Shown one piece after another: positions 45,485 through 53,049 of a DNA stretch of 64,000 nt. The translations under genes were made by a program, and so were the position numbers. The notes under the pieces are model-generated. The model ran no database searches. It was not told the DNA's origin and worked only from the letters and a program-made list of their open reading frames with translations. This DNA comes from Porphyromonadaceae bacterium UBA7555 (lineage in GTDB: Bacteria; Bacteroidota; Bacteroidia; Bacteroidales; Muribaculaceae). The stretch is taken from positions 16,059 through 80,058 of the forward strand of contig DLLT01000022.1 in assembly GCA_002478045.1 (NCBI GenBank), in the 5' to 3' direction. Within the stretch, counting starts at the first letter, position 1, and every line of letters begins with the position of its first letter.

Positions 45485-46045
45485 TTAGTATGAGCAGACT
45501 GCTCTGACCGGATACGATAGGGTGGTAGACGGCATCCCGAAATAATTATAAGTCGCCTGGCTCTCATAAATTTCCGCGCCGAAAAACATAGCTGCATAGT
45601 TGTCATCATTCTTAGAAAACCAATATCTAATTTGATAACCAACACCAGCACCAATATTAGCGTCAAGACTTATCCGTTTATAGACTCGAAGGCTTATGCT
45701 ATTACCATTTGGAGCTATAAAATTGAGCCCATTATCAGGCTGAATTGTAATTGTGCACTGCTTTGCCAATTCTCTATACTCCTCATATGTTGGCAGACGA
45801 TAATGACTGGATTGCTTCATCACCGCTGTATTGGCATCAGAATATTTGCATCCGGATGACGCATCCGCTCTTGCCCACATAACGCTAAGACCCAGGTCCA
45901 CTAAGTTACTTGTAGACCTGTCTATTGTCAGACTATCGGCGGCTTGCACGGACAAGGTATTGCCTTTCCATATATATACGGTGTTCTGCGAGTATGCAGC
46001 GAATACGCATACAAGCGTAACGATTAGTGTCGGTATTCGTTTCAT
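45485..46045 (-). CDS. Small secreted FISUMP-domain protein
   Basis: This 186-residue exported protein has the signal peptide MKRIPTLIVTLVCVFAAYSQ and a short strand region (NTVYIWKGNTLSVQAADSLTID). It then has the Fibrobacter succinogenes major paralogous-type domain: VDLGLSVMWARADASSG, the RLPTYEEYRELAKQC helix and a closing VRAVCSY. Such domains are found in many Bacteroidota surface proteins without known activity. It starts 9 bases after the preceding gene and is the last of four tightly spaced genes. It resembles the first gene of the same operon, so the pair may be paralogues. Confidence 0.8.
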   Translation of the reverse strand: MKRIPTLIVTLVCVFAAYSQNTVYIWKGNTLSVQAADSLTIDRSTSNLVDLGLSVMWARADASSGCKYSDANTAVMKQSSHYRLPTYEEYRELAKQCTITIQPDNGLNFIAPNGNSISLRVYKRISLDANIGAGVGYQIRYWFSKNDDNYAAMFFGAEIYESQATYNYFGMPSTTLSYPVRAVCSY

Positions 46046-46054
46046 TGTTTTATG

Positions 46055-46540
46055 TTATTTTGTTATGAACTTGAACGATATGCCGCCGGACGTGCGTATG
46101 ATGTACACGCCGGAGGACGGCATAGCCATTCGTAGAGTTTCGTTATCTGCATTGGCACGGGCGGTGCATACGCTACGTCCGTCCGGGGTATAGGCTGTGA
46201 CGGTCTCTCCGGTATTGAGGCCGGAGACATCAACACCATTGTCGATGATTGTAAACAGGACGTCCGCCTTTTTATCAATGGTCGGGAATTCGATACCACC
46301 GACATCGACATTACCGCTGTAGATGCTTGCTATCTCTCTATAGGAATATGATACAGTCGTTTTGTCCGTGACTATTCCCAAAGAGGAAGAATGCGGAAGT
46401 ATCTTCGGCTTGCTCTCGAGGGTAAACCCCACGGTGGAGCCGTCTTTGAGACGCAGGATTATTCCCGGCTGCGTCTCGGCCATAGCCGATGTAGCGATTG
46501 CCAGCATCACGACTATGATTAAGTCTTTGAGTCTTTTCAT
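46055..46540 (-). CDS. Small secreted protein with C-terminal sorting-like segment
   Basis: This 161-residue unrecognised exported protein has the signal peptide MKRLKDLIIVVMLAIATSAMA. The N-terminal half reads IILRLKDGSTVGFTLESKPKI, a pattern similar to the strand region of the neighbouring FISUMP proteins. The C-terminal 60 residues (GETVTAYTPDGRSVCTA; SSGVYIIRTSGGISFKFITK) resemble the short beta domain that ends many Bacteroidota secreted proteins. The start at 46540 is preferred over 46606 because it gives the signal peptide and does not overlap the KAP gene. Gaps are 17 bases before and 9 after. Confidence 0.75.
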   Translation of the reverse strand: MKRLKDLIIVVMLAIATSAMAETQPGIILRLKDGSTVGFTLESKPKILPHSSSLGIVTDKTTVSYSYREIASIYSGNVDVGGIEFPTIDKKADVLFTIIDNGVDVSGLNTGETVTAYTPDGRSVCTARANADNETLRMAMPSSGVYIIRTSGGISFKFITK

Positions 46541-46557
46541 AACTTTGTGTTTGTTGA

Positions 46558-48360
46558 TTATTTTTGTTTGCTTACTTGCTTGATTTCTATGCCAACAGAT
46601 TTGCAACGTTGAAGGAACAATGCGAACTCGGCTTCTTTACCATTAGACATCAGCGGCCAGTTGGAGCTTATCAAGAAACGGATGCCGTCTCCGGCCACAA
46701 TGGCGTCTTTCTCGGAGTATTTACCGAAAAAGTCCACTTTACCCTTTTCTTTCATCCTGGCATGATAGTCTTCATACTTCATAAAGCGCAGAGCCATATT
46801 GGTCTGTACCCGGAACGTCTCGCACAACTCATCATAAGTGACTTGCGGATGCGCCTTTATATAGTCGGTTACAACTTGACGGACAAGGTCGGTCTTCTTG
46901 CTGTATTCTATATCCTTGTATACGTAATTGTTTAGGTCGCGGTTAAACTTATATTCCTTGATAGGCGATGTATTCTCCGAGGATTGGACACTCGTCACAT
47001 TGGACAAGCTGAGCAGGTCGGACATAACATCCTCAATCGAGGCTTTGCCTACCAAAGACCTGATGCAAGACAACAGACGCGAAATGCCGAAGCATCGTTT
47101 GCTGAGATACGGGTCTGATTTGCACATACGGTACAGTACCACTTCCCAATCTTCGTCGAACTCCTCCAACTTGGTAAGTTCGTCACCTTCCTCCTCGGTG
47201 AGTGCCGGCAGCTTGAGATGTGTGGCTGTGGCATTATCCCAGTGTGTGAAGTCCGGGAAGGATATCAGCCGGGCATAAATGTCCGGATAGGCTATCTGGA
47301 TGCAAACTATCGCGAACTTCTGCAATTTTGCGTCATGGTCGCTAACGCCATCAACGCCTTCTTTCTCGGCGGTCAAGATGGATATCAGCGACAGCGTATT
47401 GATTAGGCGCTTCAACGAGCGGGGGTTCGACCCTATCGAGTTTCCTATTATATCCGCTATCTGCCTTGAAATGTCATCATCGTATTCATTCTCGTCAAAG
47501 AAGCCGATAGAAGTCAGCGAAGACTTCATTAATCCGTCCACCGCATACGTTGCAACCGGCATCGTAAACGGCAATTGGATAATCTTATCGAAGAACGAGC
47601 GGAATTCATGGGAATTAGCCTCGGTAAACTCGCCGAATTTCGGTTTAAGACCTTTGATAACGACATCGTAATCGATGGCAAGGACAAAGACGCATCCTTC
47701 GATATCAAAGAGATTCTTCAGCAATTCGAGTAACTCTACCGCAAGAGCAGGGTCTATACGGTCAAGGTCGTCCACAAAGACAATGAAGCCCTTGACTGGC
47801 GTTTTAATTTCCTCGTGCTGTTTAATCACGTCATTAACAAGAAACTGTATTTCCTTCTTCAGGGCATTAATGGTCGAATCTTTGGCGCTGTCGCCTTTCA
47901 GTTCGTCCATTATATCTTCATTGACTCCGACTTTTTCCAAGGCAACCTTTGCCCCGAATGTGGCGAAGCGCCGCATAAGATTGCCGATGGCCTTAATGCG
48001 TTCCGCAAGATTGGCGGCATCATTGCAATCGGCAATCTGCCGGATAATACTGCAAAGGATATCGATGACAGCCTCTTGCGGCGTCTTCATCAGCGAATAG
48101 TGCCACGTATTTATCCCTACGGGCAGGAACTCCCTATCGTCTGACTTACCGTCCTTATTGCGGCAAAGCAGTCCTCGCAGATTGTTCATCAGCGAGGTCT
48201 TGCCAGACCCCCATTCGCCTTGTAATGCGATAGTCATAGGGGTCTGCGCCGATTGGATAAAGGTCGCAAGCGCTTGGGCATAATTATCCATACCCAAGCT
48301 GTCTGCTTCCTTATCGGCTATCGGACGGTCAACAACATTGGAGTATTTTGTATTATTCAT
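46558..48360 (-). CDS. KAP-family P-loop NTPase
   Basis: This 600-residue STAND-related NTPase has Walker A QGEWGSGKTSL at 47-57 and Walker B GFIVFVDDLDRIDP at 191-204. The KAP-type sensor region CVFVLAIDYDVVIKGLKPKF follows, and an arginine-rich helix lies further on (SNPRSLKRLINTLSL). Many KAP proteins carry membrane helices between Walker A and B. Here that stretch is helical but not hydrophobic, so the protein looks soluble. The C-terminal 170 residues match nothing I know. Some KAP NTPases take part in phage defence, but this one is embedded between genes for secreted proteins. It lies 14 bases after the FISUMP gene and 17 before the next. Confidence 0.88.
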   Translation of the reverse strand: MNNTKYSNVVDRPIADKEADSLGMDNYAQALATFIQSAQTPMTIALQGEWGSGKTSLMNNLRGLLCRNKDGKSDDREFLPVGINTWHYSLMKTPQEAVIDILCSIIRQIADCNDAANLAERIKAIGNLMRRFATFGAKVALEKVGVNEDIMDELKGDSAKDSTINALKKEIQFLVNDVIKQHEEIKTPVKGFIVFVDDLDRIDPALAVELLELLKNLFDIEGCVFVLAIDYDVVIKGLKPKFGEFTEANSHEFRSFFDKIIQLPFTMPVATYAVDGLMKSSLTSIGFFDENEYDDDISRQIADIIGNSIGSNPRSLKRLINTLSLISILTAEKEGVDGVSDHDAKLQKFAIVCIQIAYPDIYARLISFPDFTHWDNATATHLKLPALTEEEGDELTKLEEFDEDWEVVLYRMCKSDPYLSKRCFGISRLLSCIRSLVGKASIEDVMSDLLSLSNVTSVQSSENTSPIKEYKFNRDLNNYVYKDIEYSKKTDLVRQVVTDYIKAHPQVTYDELCETFRVQTNMALRFMKYEDYHARMKEKGKVDFFGKYSEKDAIVAGDGIRFLISSNWPLMSNGKEAEFALFLQRCKSVGIEIKQVSKQK

Positions 48361-48374
48361 AGATTTCCTGTTTA

Positions 48375-49397
48375 TTATGGATGAACAGGACGGATGGCTA
48401 TGCCTTTGTAACGAGATATTGTCCCCATCTCGACAAATTCGTATTCTTTAACTTTATCTTTTGTGTAGTCCGTATATGGCCTGCACGAGCCCAAGCAATA
48501 CCCGGCTGTCGCCGTTCCAAGGCACAGCCAAGTATCTGTCAGGTCGCCATCTACGCGGTATCCGGTATTGGGAATAAAGATGGTATTCCCACTCGGGCCT
48601 TTGACAGTGTATCCTTTGACACCGTTAAGCTTCGCTTCCGTCCATTCGCACTTGGAGCATAGCTCTTCCATCTCCTCTTTTGTAGGTATGCGCCACGCGT
48701 CTCCAAAAGTTACGGTTGCAACATCATCTTCCGGATCAAGGACTGTCTTCCCATCTGTGTCATTATATTTGCCTCCGAGTTTATAGGTGGCTTCGGAATA
48801 CATATCCTTGGGCGCCGTCTCGCCCCAGGCGTAGTAGTTGCCGTAGCCCTCGGGCTTGTCCGTCCCCACGTTGTACGTGGCCCAATCGACACTTAGGCCA
48901 AGGTCCACAAAATCGGGCTCGAGGCTTTCCTCCGGCTCTTCAGGCTCACCGGAAGTTGTGAAATTCTTCACCTTGCCATAGAATACGGCATTGCCCAAAC
49001 GGACATACGGACGGTAGTAGTACTTAGTTCCGGAAAGCAGATTCGGAATGGTTGCCGTCCATGGGCCTGTGGCAAAGACGCCGGCCTTGACATACTTGTC
49101 CGCAGTAGTCGGCGTTGCGTTGTCCTTGCTGTAGCACACGCCACGTGCCGTACTCGTATTTACCATCACCAAATCACAAGAAAGCGAGAAACGAGCCGTC
49201 ATCGAGTGGTCGCCGACAGACGTGGGATTGCCGGTGGTGAATTTGATGAGATTCTCGGGCATCGAGTAGGTGATGCTGTCCACCGAGTTGACATCGATGC
49301 CGGTAGGGTGCGAGCCGTTATAAAAAACATACCTCTGCCCTTGCGCGCCGAGACAGAACAGCGCCAACAGGGATAAAATCAATAAATGTTTTCTCAT
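48375..49397 (-). CDS. Secreted FISUMP-domain protein with Fn3-like region
   Basis: This 340-residue surface protein has the signal peptide MRKHLLILSLLALFCLGAQG, then a short strand region (QRYVFYNGSHPTGIDVNSV). A fibronectin-like beta domain lies at about 60-145 (ARGVCYSKDNATPTT; LSGTKYYYRPYVRLGNA). An acidic linker (EPEEPEESLEP) leads into a FISUMP domain at about 158-340 (VDLGLSVDWATYNVGTDKP; WRIPTKEEMEELCSKC). No lipobox cysteine follows the signal peptide, so export route and anchoring are unclear. It is first in the four-gene operon with the KAP NTPase. The ATG at 49395-49397 is chosen for the signal peptide. Confidence 0.85.
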   Translation of the reverse strand: MRKHLLILSLLALFCLGAQGQRYVFYNGSHPTGIDVNSVDSITYSMPENLIKFTTGNPTSVGDHSMTARFSLSCDLVMVNTSTARGVCYSKDNATPTTADKYVKAGVFATGPWTATIPNLLSGTKYYYRPYVRLGNAVFYGKVKNFTTSGEPEEPEESLEPDFVDLGLSVDWATYNVGTDKPEGYGNYYAWGETAPKDMYSEATYKLGGKYNDTDGKTVLDPEDDVATVTFGDAWRIPTKEEMEELCSKCEWTEAKLNGVKGYTVKGPSGNTIFIPNTGYRVDGDLTDTWLCLGTATAGYCLGSCRPYTDYTKDKVKEYEFVEMGTISRYKGIAIRPVHP

Positions 49398-49884
49398 ATT
49401 ATATAGAGTTGACATTAAGTGCCTTCCGACTCCCTACAAAGGCCGTGTATATACAAAAAAAAGCGTGGGAATCTTTACCTTGCTTGTCCTATGGTAAGAG
49501 GTCTTCGCACTACCTTTCGGAATAGAACAAGCAGCTTGCAGAAGCCCACGCAATTATGTATGTACACAATGGCGACACACGCCTTCCGTCAAGCGGAATG
49601 GCGCACGTCTACACATGGTAGATACAAACCACGGGCGTCTTATCGCTGCCTTGTCCCTGACTCCGATATAGAAATGTGCGAAGTTTCTTACCATCAAGAA
49701 CAAGCGTCAATAAACGCTCTGAATAAGAAATTTTGTCCTTATACGGCTCTCTTGCCGCGGCATCAAAATACTCGTCCCACCACACCCACTTGCTGCGGGC
49801 TTCGTGCGTGCGAGTATTTTGCGCAAATTTAATATATTTTTTTGAAAAACAACACTTCCACGCTTTTTTTTATTTGCAAATCGC

Positions 49885-49906
49885 CGTCCGAAAATCGTCC
49901 GAAAAT
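49885..49906. repeat. 11-bp tandem repeat upstream of rpsP
   Basis: CGTCCGAAAAT occurs twice without a gap. A CGGACG at 49915-49920 can pair with either copy. Confidence 0.85.
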
Positions 49907-50000
49907 CGCTCTATCGGACGCCTACTATCACACGACAACAGCGTCCATATCGTGACTACTGCTCGCTCCGAAAGTTTTTTGATCGGAAAAGGTCGGAATG

Positions 50001-50032
50001 TTTGGTGATTACGGAGAAAATGCGTACCTTTG
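50001..50032 (+). promoter_or_regulatory. Promoter of rpsP
   Basis: TTTG (50001-50004) and TACCTTTG (50025-50032) are spaced 20 bases apart. Confidence 0.8.
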
Positions 50033-50086
50033 CAGTCGCTTAACAGCACAACACAACTTATATAACACTTTACAAAACAACGTTTA

Positions 50087-50656
50087 ATGGCAACAAAAAT
50101 CAGACTGCAACGCCATGGTCGCAAGAACTATGCGTTCTATCCTATTGTTATCGCCGACAGCAGAGCACCACGAGATGGTCGATTCATTGAGCGAATTGGT
50201 TCGTACAATCCCAACACCAATCCCGCCACAATCACACTGAATTTCGAACGTGCTTTGTATTGGGTTAACACCGGCGCACAGCCCACCAACACCGTACGCA
50301 ACATCCTGTCCCGCGAGGGCGTGATGCTGATGAAACACCTTCAGGGCGGCGTCAAGAAAGGCGCTTTCGATGAAGCCGAGGCTCAGCGCCGCTTCGATGC
50401 CTGGAAGGCTGACAAGAGCAAGAAAATTGAAGCCGTAAAGACTTCGGAAGCCGACAAGAAGAAACAAGAGGCTCAGACACGTCTGGCCGAAGAAGAGGCC
50501 AAGAACAAAGCTAAGGCCGAAGCCGTAGCTAAGAAGAAAGCCGAAATCGCCGCTGCCAAGGCCGAAGCCGAGGCTGCTGCCGCTGCCGAAGCTGCCGCCC
50601 AAGAAGGCGAAGCCGAAGCTCCTGCCGCTGAAGCCGAAGCTCCCGCCGCCGAATAA
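50087..50656 (+). CDS. rpsP: 30S ribosomal protein S16, extended form
   Basis: S16 is a small-subunit protein needed for 30S assembly. Residues 1-85 are the S16 core (KIRLQRHGRKNYAFYPIVIA; FIERIGSYNPNTNP; GAQPTNTVRNILSREGV). Residues 85-189 form an extension: a lysine-rich helical part (KADKSKKIEAVKTSEADKKK) and then an almost pure Ala/Glu tail. Long S16 tails are usual in Bacteroidota. It is a single-gene unit here, not linked to rimM or trmD. Confidence 0.96.
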   Translation: MATKIRLQRHGRKNYAFYPIVIADSRAPRDGRFIERIGSYNPNTNPATITLNFERALYWVNTGAQPTNTVRNILSREGVMLMKHLQGGVKKGAFDEAEAQRRFDAWKADKSKKIEAVKTSEADKKKQEAQTRLAEEEAKNKAKAEAVAKKKAEIAAAKAEAEAAAAAEAAAQEGEAEAPAAEAEAPAAE

Positions 50657-50682
50657 GGCACGTCTTGAGCTCTAATCACTAT

Positions 50683-50715
50683 AAAGCCCTCGGACATCCA
50701 TGTCCGGGGGCTTTG
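50683..50715 (+). terminator. Terminator of rpsP
   Basis: The stem AAAGCCCTCGGACA pairs with TGTCCGGGGGCTTT around a 4-base loop, with one mismatch. Confidence 0.85.
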
Positions 50716-50842
50716 TCTATGCCTATGGGAACGGTAGCATACATTACCCAAAACCATTTTGGCATCAGATTTGTTATATATAAGTACGGTGTAGCAGAAA
50801 CAAGCGCACCGCCTTTATCGCAACAATCAAGACATTCCACCT

Positions 50843-52195
50843 ATGGACATACACAACACATCATACAGCGGCTCGGGTAAAGACACCGCAAAAAGAACTC
50901 TCGTAGTCATCGGAGGAGGATTTGCCGGGCTAAACCTCGTCAAGCAACTGGATAAACGACTATGGAACGTCATCGTCATCGACCGCTTCAATTTCCATAG
51001 CTTTCCACCGTTGTTCTATCAAGTGGCATCAGCCGGTCTCGACCCCGGCAGCATCAGCTTTCCATTGAGGCGCGAAATGCGTAGTCGAAAGCTTCGCGGC
51101 TGCACTTTCCACCTGGGCGAAGTCTCCGAAATAGACACTCAGGCCAAGACCGTACGCACGCAGTATGAGACACTGCATTACGACACCCTGGTCATTGCCG
51201 CCGGCACCACCAACAACTTTTTCGGCAATGACACCTTGCAGCAAAGTGTATACACGCTCAAGTCCGTTCCCGAGGCTATACGCTGTCGCAACGACATTTT
51301 GGCTAGGCTGGAGCGCGCATCCCTGGAACCGGACGCCGACAAACGGCGTCGCCTGCTGTCATTTGCAATAATCGGAGGTGGTCCGGCCGGCGTCGAAATA
51401 GCCGGAGCCATAGGCGAGATGAAACGCTACATTCTGCGGCGCGAATATCCCGGCATAAATATTGATGATGTGAGCGTAACTCTTATCGAAGGCACCGGAC
51501 GGCTGCTGCAAGCTATGGGCGAACAATCATCGGCACACGCCCTCGAGTATATGGGACACTTGATGGTAGACGTACGTCTTAACGCCCTGGTCAAAAGCTA
51601 TGAAGACAACACCATCACTTTCACCGACGGGACGCAGATGTACAGCGAAATGGTGATCTGGACCGCCGGCGTCAAAGGCATCCCCTTCACCTTTTTCGGT
51701 ACGCAACCGCAGATAGCTCGTGGCGGACGCTTCGAGGTCGACGAATTCAACCGCGTATCCGGGCTGCAGGACGTCTACGCCATAGGCGACATAGCATCGC
51801 ACAGCGACGAACGATATCCGCACGGGTGCCCGCAAGTAGCGCAAGTGGCAATACAGCAAGGCATCAACTTAGCGCACAACCTCGGCAAAGAAGCCGCACA
51901 CCGACGCCCCTTTGTATACAAAGACAAGGGAAGTATGGCTACGGTCGGACGCAACCGAGCCGTCGTTGACCTACCTCATCCCAGGATGCATATATACGGT
52001 CGTCCCGCATGGGTGGCTTGGATGGCCATACACCTACTGTCGCTACTGGGAATGCGCAACAAAATCTCCGTATTCATCAACTGGGTTTGGGGCTACTTCA
52101 CCTACTCGTCAAGCCTGCGCCTGCTCATCCAACCCACGCGCCTTCCCCTCCGCCAGCGCTGGGCCCCACTTGACAACCACAACCCCTGCAAGTAA
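50843..52195 (+). CDS. ndh: Type II NADH:quinone oxidoreductase (NDH-2)
   Basis: This is a 450-residue membrane-associated flavoprotein that passes electrons from NADH to quinone without pumping ions. The FAD Rossmann motif is VVIGGGFAGLNLVKQL and the NAD motif is FAIIGGGPAGVEIAGAIGEM. The conserved VYAIGDIASHSDE block and CPQVAQVAIQQG follow. Two hydrophobic segments near the C-terminus (AWVAWMAIHLLSLLGM; INWVWGYFTY) fit membrane attachment. It stands alone and converges on the HARE-like gene. Confidence 0.93.
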   Translation: MDIHNTSYSGSGKDTAKRTLVVIGGGFAGLNLVKQLDKRLWNVIVIDRFNFHSFPPLFYQVASAGLDPGSISFPLRREMRSRKLRGCTFHLGEVSEIDTQAKTVRTQYETLHYDTLVIAAGTTNNFFGNDTLQQSVYTLKSVPEAIRCRNDILARLERASLEPDADKRRRLLSFAIIGGGPAGVEIAGAIGEMKRYILRREYPGINIDDVSVTLIEGTGRLLQAMGEQSSAHALEYMGHLMVDVRLNALVKSYEDNTITFTDGTQMYSEMVIWTAGVKGIPFTFFGTQPQIARGGRFEVDEFNRVSGLQDVYAIGDIASHSDERYPHGCPQVAQVAIQQGINLAHNLGKEAAHRRPFVYKDKGSMATVGRNRAVVDLPHPRMHIYGRPAWVAWMAIHLLSLLGMRNKISVFINWVWGYFTYSSSLRLLIQPTRLPLRQRWAPLDNHNPCK

Positions 52196-52257
52196 GCAGT
52201 AACTATGCAGCAAAAGGCTATTAGACGAAGTCTTGCTTTTTAGCTATGATGCAGAAG

Positions 52258-52989
52258 TCAGATGAGGTCTCCCGTTGCATTCAATTTACACATCCACTCG
52301 TATTGGCTCAAGATGCTTTCGTAACTATGAAATAAAATGCGCCCTTTCATATCACGAAAGGCAGTCCTCTGTAGTACTTTATCAAATTGCTCTTTGCGAT
52401 TCCGAGGTGCAACGATAAAAAAGCGGCTATAGAAATCCTGTAAATCACAGAATTTTGCCACAGAATTCTGTATATCGGTAGAGTGTTCCACCTCAAAGAA
52501 GCTTTCCGGCATCTTACGGTCATTAAACCATATTGCATCCACCGTTTTAGCCCTATCGGTTATACTTTCATATGAAAATTGGGGTATCTGAATTGTTGAG
52601 CAAACATCCTTCAATGGCCGCTCAAGGAACTTACGATTCTGATCCTGTGCGGGAACGTAGGTCGTAAAATGCTTCATATTACCAATTTCAATAATAAGCC
52701 CTTGGAAATAACTATGCGTAAACTTTTCCTCGCTTTTTGCGTCCTTAGACTGTATATCGAATTTGCGCATAACCTCTACTCGGCACTCCTCCAAAGCCCA
52801 TAATCCCGGTTGTACTCTGAAAATCTCCTTGGACTGCTGTACAATCCTTCGTATAGACTCATTCGGTGTCTTAGTCGGCCATAACCGAGTATCTACCAAT
52901 CGATATAAATTGCCAAGCGTGGCATATCCGCCATTCTTACGCAATACGTCTACCACCTGTTGTGCCTGTGTAAGCTTCTTCTGCGGCAT
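52258..52989 (-). CDS. HARE-HTH-like protein with candidate PD-(D/E)XK-type domain
   Basis: This is a 243-residue orphan gene. Residues 8-66 resemble a HARE-type winged helix (VVDVLRKNGGYATLGNLYRLV ending IFRVQPGLWAL). Residues 90-240 show a layout like a restriction-endonuclease fold: Glu101 in GLIIEIG, Asp151 in VDAIWFND and Glu166/Glu168 in FFEVEHST, followed by helices and a basic strand (RFFIVAPRNRKEQF). The usual catalytic lysine is replaced by glutamate, so activity is uncertain. A role in restriction or DNA processing is inference. No methylase or partner gene adjoins it, and it sits between ndh and mutL. Confidence 0.6.
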   Translation of the reverse strand: MPQKKLTQAQQVVDVLRKNGGYATLGNLYRLVDTRLWPTKTPNESIRRIVQQSKEIFRVQPGLWALEECRVEVMRKFDIQSKDAKSEEKFTHSYFQGLIIEIGNMKHFTTYVPAQDQNRKFLERPLKDVCSTIQIPQFSYESITDRAKTVDAIWFNDRKMPESFFEVEHSTDIQNSVAKFCDLQDFYSRFFIVAPRNRKEQFDKVLQRTAFRDMKGRILFHSYESILSQYEWMCKLNATGDLI

Positions 52990-53049
52990 AATCTATTATT
53001 CAAATAACCGTATACAATTTCCAAGATGATAATTTCAAAAAGCTAAATA

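Larger units (their letters stand above)
49398..50086. other. Long intergenic region upstream of the FISUMP/KAP operon and rpsP
   Basis: This is about 690 bases between divergent genes. It holds the rpsP promoter, a candidate minus-strand -7 box TAAATTTG (49831-49824) that would give the operon a leader of about 430 bases, a stable hairpin at 49580-49603 and an 11-bp tandem repeat. Frames within it do not look coding. Confidence 0.5.

Noticed and set aside
49464..49552. Possible invertible promoter with GCGTGGG/CCCACGC arms
   Set aside because: The arms are only 7 bases and no recombinase gene is nearby.
49419..49832. Plus-strand frame of about 137 residues upstream of rpsP
   Set aside because: Its composition is Cys/Arg/Thr-rich and irregular, with no domain. 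Treated as non-coding leader.
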